NCBI GenBank assembly: GCA_902781305.1
Contig: CACZIV010000048.1
Coordinates: 1 to 38,170, forward strand
Source: Pseudoselenomonas ruminantium
GTDB lineage: Bacteria > Bacillota > Negativicutes > Selenomonadales > Selenomonadaceae
Direction: 5' to 3'
Length of the DNA stretch: 38,170 bases
The notes below the pieces were generated by a model. It searched no databases and was not told the origin of the DNA. It saw only the letters and a list, made by a program, of their open reading frames with translations. The first letter of the stretch is position 1. Every line of letters starts with the position of its first letter. Positions 33,512-38,170 of the stretch are shown piece after piece. Both the position numbers and the translations under genes were made by a program.

Positions 33512-34900
33512 AGTTATCCCTCTCTTTCCATTGCGACACAGATATGCCTTAATTATCGCACAACGCTCATAGGTTATTTTATATGACGGCGGGCTTGCCT
33601 CTGTATCATCCTGCTCCGAACGGATACGCAACATAACGTATTGAAAAAACGAAGCCGGATATCTGCTGCCTGTCAGTATAGATTTCAATACTGCTCCCGA
33701 TAAAAGTGGCGAAGCAGCCTTATCCTTCGATTTCGGCGATACTGTGGCTGCCAACATCTGCCATAATGGAATATGCTTCTTCTTTTTCGGTGGACGCACA
33801 AGCTCCATATTTTCCATATGTTTTGCGGCATTTTTTAGGATGTTTCCAAAAGTAGATTGCAAGAAAAACCGTACCGACAGCCGTGCCGCATTGGGTGACA
33901 AACCCAAAATATAAAACTTATTACTATACTTTATGTCTACGCCTTGAAAATTAATAGGTTCATCTTTTTTCAAGCAAGAGAATATATAATCCAGGTCTTT
34001 ATCTTCCATAATATTCTCATCTTGCAGACAAAAACCTCCAAAGCAGTTCTGATAGGTTTCGCTATCCTGCTCCGCCCAATAAACCAATGTAGTATCACCA
34101 AATACTTTTACATGGCTGCTATCTGCCAACAAAGCATTCAATGCCGTAGTATAGGCAAATGCCGCATATTCAGATACTGGTGCATTCAATCCTTGTCCAT
34201 TGTCACGCCCATAAGATTCATAAGCCGGTGCGTTGAAGGAAACCAGCGAAGCCCCAGAAGACTGCGCATTACGCACACCTTTTATGGAAGGGTGCAACCT
34301 GGCTACCGGGGATACTTCACCAGTAATCAGGCATTGCATTTTCACGGCTCCATCCTCTTGTTCACGATATCTCTGCCATGAATTACGGATTTCTTCATCT
34401 TCGATTGAAAACTTATCTCCCAACATGAAAATAAGATTACTGCTCTGCATCAATTCTTCCAAATCATCCTGTAAAACAGCACAAGAAGAAATTTCTGTTG
34501 GTTTCCAATTTGCAAAGAACTTCTTAATCGCTAACGCCATTTTTGAAGAACATTCAGACAAAATTTCCTGATGGAACTTTGCTGCGGCTTGGAAGCATTT
34601 TTCACTGCGCTCCGGTTTTCCCTTGTTATCTACCCCCAGCAAATAAGTAGAATTATCACAAAGGAACTGCGGGACTATTCCACTTGCTCGCTTAGACTGT
34701 TCCGGAACCCAATATTCGTTAGGAACTACGACAGATTTTTTCCCCCGCTGTTCCTCTTTACGCAAATCATGTACCTGCACCACCTTACCGTCATCGTCCA
34801 GACGCAAGGCAAATGACACTTTTGCCTTGCTCCAGCCTGGTCTGGGAACCTTCCCTTCAGCAGCCAGACTCTCATAATGTTTGACCAAAGCCTCCAGCAT
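33140..34900 (-). CDS. cas8c: Cascade large subunit Cas8c (Csd1)
   Basis: 586 aa. It recognises the PAM and recruits Cas3. Csd1 hallmarks are MLEALVKHYESLAAEGKVPR, NEYWVPEQSKRASGIVPQFL, KMQCLITGEVSPVARLHPSI and FYILGLSPNAARLSVRFFLQ. The start codon overlaps the cas5c stop (TAATG), and the 3' end overlaps cas7c, giving a tightly coupled three-gene interference operon. The last 123 codons double as cas11c. Confidence 0.96.
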   Translation of the reverse strand: MLEALVKHYESLAAEGKVPRPGWSKAKVSFALRLDDDGKVVQVHDLRKEEQRGKKSVVVPNEYWVPEQSKRASGIVPQFLCDNSTYLLGVDNKGKPERSEKCFQAAAKFHQEILSECSSKMALAIKKFFANWKPTEISSCAVLQDDLEELMQSSNLIFMLGDKFSIEDEEIRNSWQRYREQEDGAVKMQCLITGEVSPVARLHPSIKGVRNAQSSGASLVSFNAPAYESYGRDNGQGLNAPVSEYAAFAYTTALNALLADSSHVKVFGDTTLVYWAEQDSETYQNCFGGFCLQDENIMEDKDLDYIFSCLKKDEPINFQGVDIKYSNKFYILGLSPNAARLSVRFFLQSTFGNILKNAAKHMENMELVRPPKKKKHIPLWQMLAATVSPKSKDKAASPLLSGAVLKSILTGSRYPASFFQYVMLRIRSEQDDTEASPPSYKITYERCAIIKAYLCRNGKRGITVALNENENDVAYVLGRVFAVWEHIQAEANKGVNATIKDKYFDSACATPARIFPILQKLSGHHLRKLEDGKKIYFEKQLTLLMGKIDAGAIPNILPLKEQGMFVLGYYHQVQARYTKKEDEDNG

Positions 34901-35559
34901 TATGCATACACCTCCGGCTTCGTTACATCTAAGACACCATTTTTCAGCACTGCCCGAAAGAACATCGGCCGAATATCTTCAGGATTCGAATAGTCCATAT
35001 CATAGAGCATGAACCCCAAATCTTTTTCCTCGTCGGGATAGGCTGTGTTTATCTCTGTACCTTCATAAGGCCGCACATCTGCCGGAAATTCCCGGCACCC
35101 CAGATACGGCATATGATAACATTGCCCTTTCTTTAAGCGGCGTTGAAACATTTCATGAAATTTTGCGGTATTATCCGTAGCATTGGCCTTTTCCGTCATC
35201 ACAAAATGCGCATCAATCACATAGTGCACATCCCGCAGAACCATCGATGCCCTCTGCTGGATATTTTCTGTTGTCGCCAAATACAGTTCACCACTCCCCT
35301 GATTGGCTACCTTCAAGACATTGGCTGCGGAAATCTTGGCCTTGACTTCATTCCGACGAACATTGTCAAACTTAATCGGATTCAGAACATATATCCGGTC
35401 AATCTTGTATTGCATTCCCGGATGCCAAAAAATCGCCTCCAATATCCCTCTAGCCGCCGAAGGTGTGATGCAATCATAGCTCACACGCTCCACTTTCATC
35501 TCCGGGCGGGAGAACAAGGCATAGTCGCCTCGCACATCCACACGAAATCCATAACTCAT
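34900..35559 (-). CDS. cas5c: Cascade subunit and crRNA-processing endonuclease Cas5c (Cas5d)
   Basis: 219 aa. In type I-C there is no Cas6; Cas5c cuts the repeat at the 3' base of its hairpin and keeps the 11-nt handle. It starts MSYGFRVDVRGDYALFSRPE, then MKVERVSYDCITPSAARGIL, the family signature. It is first gene of the interference operon behind a perfect consensus promoter (35601-35629), which lies under the CreR-like target site. It should also process the degenerate repeat of that RNA if the hairpin is accepted. Confidence 0.95.
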   Translation of the reverse strand: MSYGFRVDVRGDYALFSRPEMKVERVSYDCITPSAARGILEAIFWHPGMQYKIDRIYVLNPIKFDNVRRNEVKAKISAANVLKVANQGSGELYLATTENIQQRASMVLRDVHYVIDAHFVMTEKANATDNTAKFHEMFQRRLKKGQCYHMPYLGCREFPADVRPYEGTEINTAYPDEEKDLGFMLYDMDYSNPEDIRPMFFRAVLKNGVLDVTKPEVYA

Positions 35560-35580
35560 CTTGTCACCACCATTTCTTTT

Positions 35581-35601
35581 TTCACTTTATTTTTATGTTA
35601 A
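35581..35601 (+). promoter_or_regulatory. CreR-like target site: TTC PAM plus protospacer in the cas5c promoter
   Basis: TTC at 35581-35583 (the I-C PAM) is followed by ACTTTATTTTTATGTTAA at 35584-35601. The guide of the adjacent small RNA reads ACTTTGTTTTTATGTTAA: 17 of 18 match and the one difference is position 6, a base normally flipped out in Cascade guides. The site starts on the last base of the -10 box and covers the predicted cas5c transcript start (about 35594). Confidence 0.85.
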
Positions 35602-35629
35602 TTATACATCTCTTATTTCTATATGTCAA
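35601..35629 (-). promoter_or_regulatory. Consensus promoter of cas5c-cas8c-cas7c
   Basis: On the minus strand a perfect TTGACA (35629-35624), a 17-bp spacer and a perfect TATAAT (35606-35601). Such a strong promoter would need a brake, which fits the overlapping target site. Confidence 0.88.
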
Positions 35630-35644
35630 TAAATAACCTGTCCA

Positions 35645-35673
35645 TAGACAACTGTTCTCTGATTTGTTATCAT
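35645..35673 (+). promoter_or_regulatory. Promoter of the CreR-like RNA
   Basis: TAGACA (35645-35650), a 17-bp spacer and TATCAT (35668-35673), each one base off consensus. It is divergent from the cas5c promoter with 15 bp between the two -35 boxes. The predicted start, about 35680, is the first base of the degenerate repeat. Confidence 0.72.
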
Positions 35674-35679
35674 ATACCT

Positions 35680-35780
35680 GTCGTCAAGTTTTTGACGTGG
35701 ATTGAAATACTTTGTTTTTATGTTAAGACAGGGAGCAAAGCAGGTTCAGAGTTTATTCTCTGCACCTGCTTTGCTTTTTA
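35680..35780 (+). ncRNA. creR: CreR-like crRNA-mimic RNA, predicted guide for cas autorepression
   Basis: The degenerate repeat at 35680-35708 keeps both ends of the array repeat, GTCG and CGTGGATTGAAAT. The 16-nt hairpin core is replaced by 12 nt, still forming CGTCAA/TTGACG with a GTTT loop and leaving the same 11-nt handle. The guide at 35709-35726 (ACTTTGTTTTTATGTTAA) matches the cas5c promoter beside a TTC PAM. A short linker leads into a strong terminator. No second repeat follows, so the 3' end comes from termination. Known precedents are CreA/CreR RNAs of other type I systems. The role as Cascade-loaded repressor is inference; the match and layout are direct observation. Confidence 0.85.
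35734..35780 (+). terminator. Terminator of the CreR-like RNA
   Basis: AGCAAAGCAGGTTCAGAG pairs with CTCTGCACCTGCTTTGCT around a short loop, followed by TTTTTAG. It overlaps the cas3 stop codon and may also end the cas3 transcript, though without a T-run in that direction. Confidence 0.88.
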
Positions 35781-38021
35781 GATAAATACGCCCTGCCCAT
35801 CTTCAATATTCAACTGCAAACCCATTGTATGGCTATAACTCTCCATATCAATCAGTATGGCCACACTATCATCTAAAACTTCTATTTTGTTCGCTGCGTT
35901 CAACTTTTCAAAATGACTTTTGTAATTATCACCACAGTATACATTGACCATATACTTCCCTGCCTCCCGCATCAGACGCCGCGACTTTATGCCCTGACGG
36001 AGCTGTTTTTCAATCTCCTGTCCTGCTTCATCATAAGGAATGAACACTGGTCGCGTAGGCGTATCTATCAGCACAAACTTCTTTGCCGCATCAGCAAAAG
36101 GCATGAATTGTTCTCGTATCATCTTCATGATCCCCTTGCAATCTAACTTATTCTCTGTCCACTCACCTCCATCTATCTTATGCAATTGATCAAAATAAGC
36201 CGTTATAGCTATTGGATTATCAATATCATCACAATGCAATTCACAAACATTCTTTGTTGCATCACTGCGAACTCTCAAACTATGCTGAGAATTCCCCATT
36301 GCCTTATCCGCCCAGGTAAAAACATACACCAAACTTTCCTCTTTTGCCCTGCGACCTTCACGGTTGCAGCGGCCTGCCGCCTGAATGATGCTATCCAAGC
36401 CCGCCATTTCCCGATAAACACAAGGGAAATCAACATCCACACCAGCTTCTATCAGACTGGTAGAAATTACCCGACATGGCTTGCCATCCAACAACGCTTG
36501 TCTTATCTGTGCTAATACTGCTTTACGATGCTGCGGACAAAGGTTAGTGGATAAATGGAAACAGTTCTCCGCCCCGTCCAAAGCCGCAAATAGTTCTCTG
36601 GCGGCTTTCTTCGTATTCACAATGCAAAGAACCTGTTTTTTCTCCTGCAAGCAATCAGCCATATCCGCCAAAGTCACCTTCTGCGGCAACAGTTCTATCT
36701 TCGTCCTTTTGAAAAACTCGTATTCCTCCGTAACATTTCTACATATTTCTTTTATTTCCCTCTGATAATCTTCCCCAAAAATTTTATTCAAGGAAGGCTG
36801 CGTAGCCGTACAAAGAACTGCCGTTGCCAGATAATGCTGTGTAAGCTCATGGATTGCCGCAAGACAGGGACGCAGGTAATCAATCGGCAGCATCTGAGCT
36901 TCATCAAAGATGATTACGCTGTCAGCAATATTATGCAGCTTTCGGCACCTTGAAGTACGGTTGGCAAACAATGACTCAAAAAACTGCACATTAGTCGTCA
37001 CGATTAATGGCGCATCCCAATTTTCAGTGGCCAGCTGTTTCTTCAACTGCTTGTCATAATCGCCATCATCAAATGCCGGCGAATAATCCACCTGACAATG
37101 GTGCTCAATAACATTTTCATCCCCCAGAATCTCCCGGAACACCTTGGCATTCTGCTCAATAATACTCGTATAGGGAATTACATAAATCACACGTTTTTTC
37201 CCCGTGCGCACGGCATGATGTAAGGCAAATGCCAATGATGCAATGGTTTTGCCACCGCCCGTGGGTACGGTAAGACTTAAAAGGCTTGAACCTTCATCCG
37301 CCTCTCCTGCCGCAATACACTCCCGCAGAATTTTTCGTCGGTGCTGATTGATAGGTTCGTCATAACGCTTGCCCTGTTCATTAAGAAATTTTTCCGATAT
37401 ATAGGCATCCAGTCTTTCCTTCAATTCTGATATAGACGCAAAATCTCCCCGTGCATTTTCTCCCAGCTGCATAAATTCTTCTGTATCCAAAAAATCTGCA
37501 TCTACCAAACAGGAAAAAAGCATACGCGTGTAAAACTGGCCAGCAAAAAAATCCCGGCCAAACCGTGGGATTAGCTGTGATTTGTCTACCTCAAGCACAT
37601 CAACCACTTCTTCCCGATATGCTTGATAGTTTGGTATATCCTGCCCCGGCTTCTTCTTTAAGCGCCCACACAAACTCCGACTTTCTTCCGTGTCCGCTTT
37701 TGAGTTTCCGCCATTCAACAAGCCGCTATGATGTCCGGCCACACAAAAAGCTGTTGGTATAGACAGCGGACTTTTCTTCTTCATTATCTCCAAGGCACCA
37801 GCCGTAGAATGATCAAACTTACGGCCGCCCCCTTGACGCAAATACGTCTGAAACTCCTGCGAGTATTTGCCGATATCATGATACAGCCCCACCATCCTTC
37901 CAGCTGCTTCTTCCCCAAAGGCAGCCGCGAAAGCGCCCGCCTTATCACTGACACCATGCAAATGATCAATCAACAGTTGTTCCCTTCCATTTTCTTCATC
38001 TCGATGTGCTAAATATTCCAT
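35778..38021 (-). CDS. cas3: CRISPR-associated helicase-nuclease Cas3 (type I-C)
   Basis: 747 aa. The N-terminal HD nuclease has IDHLHGVSDKAG, YHDIGKYSQEF (His48-Asp49), FDHSTAGALEIM and AGHHSG. The helicase has Walker A TVPTGGGKT, the DEAQ box IIFDEAQMLPIDYL, CTATQPSLNKIFG and the late VISTSLIEAGVDVDFP motif. Cas3 unwinds and degrades target DNA once Cascade has formed a full R-loop. The ATG follows AGGAAGGG. It is set apart from cas5c by the 218-bp CreR region, so it is probably transcribed from its own promoter and may escape the repression acting on the Cascade genes. Confidence 0.96.
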   Translation of the reverse strand: MEYLAHRDEENGREQLLIDHLHGVSDKAGAFAAAFGEEAAGRMVGLYHDIGKYSQEFQTYLRQGGGRKFDHSTAGALEIMKKKSPLSIPTAFCVAGHHSGLLNGGNSKADTEESRSLCGRLKKKPGQDIPNYQAYREEVVDVLEVDKSQLIPRFGRDFFAGQFYTRMLFSCLVDADFLDTEEFMQLGENARGDFASISELKERLDAYISEKFLNEQGKRYDEPINQHRRKILRECIAAGEADEGSSLLSLTVPTGGGKTIASLAFALHHAVRTGKKRVIYVIPYTSIIEQNAKVFREILGDENVIEHHCQVDYSPAFDDGDYDKQLKKQLATENWDAPLIVTTNVQFFESLFANRTSRCRKLHNIADSVIIFDEAQMLPIDYLRPCLAAIHELTQHYLATAVLCTATQPSLNKIFGEDYQREIKEICRNVTEEYEFFKRTKIELLPQKVTLADMADCLQEKKQVLCIVNTKKAARELFAALDGAENCFHLSTNLCPQHRKAVLAQIRQALLDGKPCRVISTSLIEAGVDVDFPCVYREMAGLDSIIQAAGRCNREGRRAKEESLVYVFTWADKAMGNSQHSLRVRSDATKNVCELHCDDIDNPIAITAYFDQLHKIDGGEWTENKLDCKGIMKMIREQFMPFADAAKKFVLIDTPTRPVFIPYDEAGQEIEKQLRQGIKSRRLMREAGKYMVNVYCGDNYKSHFEKLNAANKIEVLDDSVAILIDMESYSHTMGLQLNIEDGQGVFI

Positions 38022-38110
38022 AAGCTACCCTTCCTATTATTTTCGCCGAAATTCAATATCACGTTATAAAAGTAAGCGGTAAAACATCCGGTGTTATCAA
38101 TAGCTGAAAC

Positions 38111-38141
38111 GAGCCTGACCACGATATAGATGGTCAGGCTC
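38111..38141 (+). terminator. Hairpin terminator upstream of cas3
   Basis: GAGCCTGACCA pairs perfectly with TGGTCAGGCTC, followed by ATCTTTATTT on the plus strand. It probably ends the transcript of a gene beyond the window edge. The rest of 38022-38170 holds the cas3 leader; no clear -35/-10 pair was identified. Confidence 0.6.
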
Positions 38142-38170
38142 ATCTTTATTTGCATTTCTGCTGAACTTCT

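Noticed and set aside
35680-35708. The solo repeat as the remnant of a second, decayed CRISPR array
   Set aside because: Decay would not preserve both repeat ends, rebuild a perfect new stem, keep a promoter and terminator in register, and leave a 17/18 PAM-flanked match to the neighbouring cas promoter.

Overview
The window looks like chromosomal DNA from an anaerobic member of the Negativicutes, most likely a Selenomonadaceae relative such as Selenomonas. The evidence is the mix of genes: an HydG-type [FeFe]-hydrogenase maturase, a NirJ1/NirJ2 (AhbC/AhbD-like) radical-SAM pair, DcuC, TAXI-type TRAP transport genes, a Firmicutes-style 6S RNA, and strong GGAGG ribosome sites throughout. The genus call is inference; no search was run.

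Left part (1-16.1 kb): an ROK sugar kinase, hydG, a MATE exporter, proC, the nirJ2-nirJ1 pair behind a TetR regulator, divergent dcuC, a ferredoxin/hydrogenase-like/GGDEF sensor fusion, and a TPP-riboswitch-controlled thiM-thiE-thiD operon that runs tail-to-tail into a thioredoxin-reductase-like flavoprotein. Two intergenic regions (1.26-1.76 kb and 5.68-6.26 kb) each hold two long imperfect palindromes in opposite orientation. Within each pair the stems differ in sequence but still pair, and the loop motif TCACTGCGTTC is kept in all four.

Middle (16.1-28 kb): a small unknown protein, 6S RNA with its promoter, a DUF896 protein, a 60-aa ORF, alanine dehydrogenase, a possible 34-aa peptide gene, and a leftward TAXI-TRAP operon (binding protein, DUF1850 protein, permease, two unknown membrane-associated proteins). 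The permease carries an apparent deletion plus frameshift near its N-terminus. Next come brnQ with a coupled leader ORF and terminator, a coiled-coil protein, and an EAL protein with a degenerate GGDEF domain.

Right part (28-38 kb): a complete type I-C CRISPR-Cas locus on the minus strand, cas3 / cas5c-cas8c(cas11c)-cas7c / CRISPR array (30 repeats) / cas4-cas1-cas2. The array lies inside the operon, between the interference and adaptation genes. The most notable find is between cas3 and cas5c. A self-contained, plus-strand transcription unit of about 100 nt (promoter, one degenerate CRISPR repeat with intact handle, an 18-nt guide, terminator) has a guide matching 17 of 18 positions just downstream of the consensus -10 box of the divergent cas5c promoter. 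A TTC PAM is in place and the single mismatch is at position 6. This has every sequence hallmark of a CreR-like RNA by which Cascade represses its own operon.
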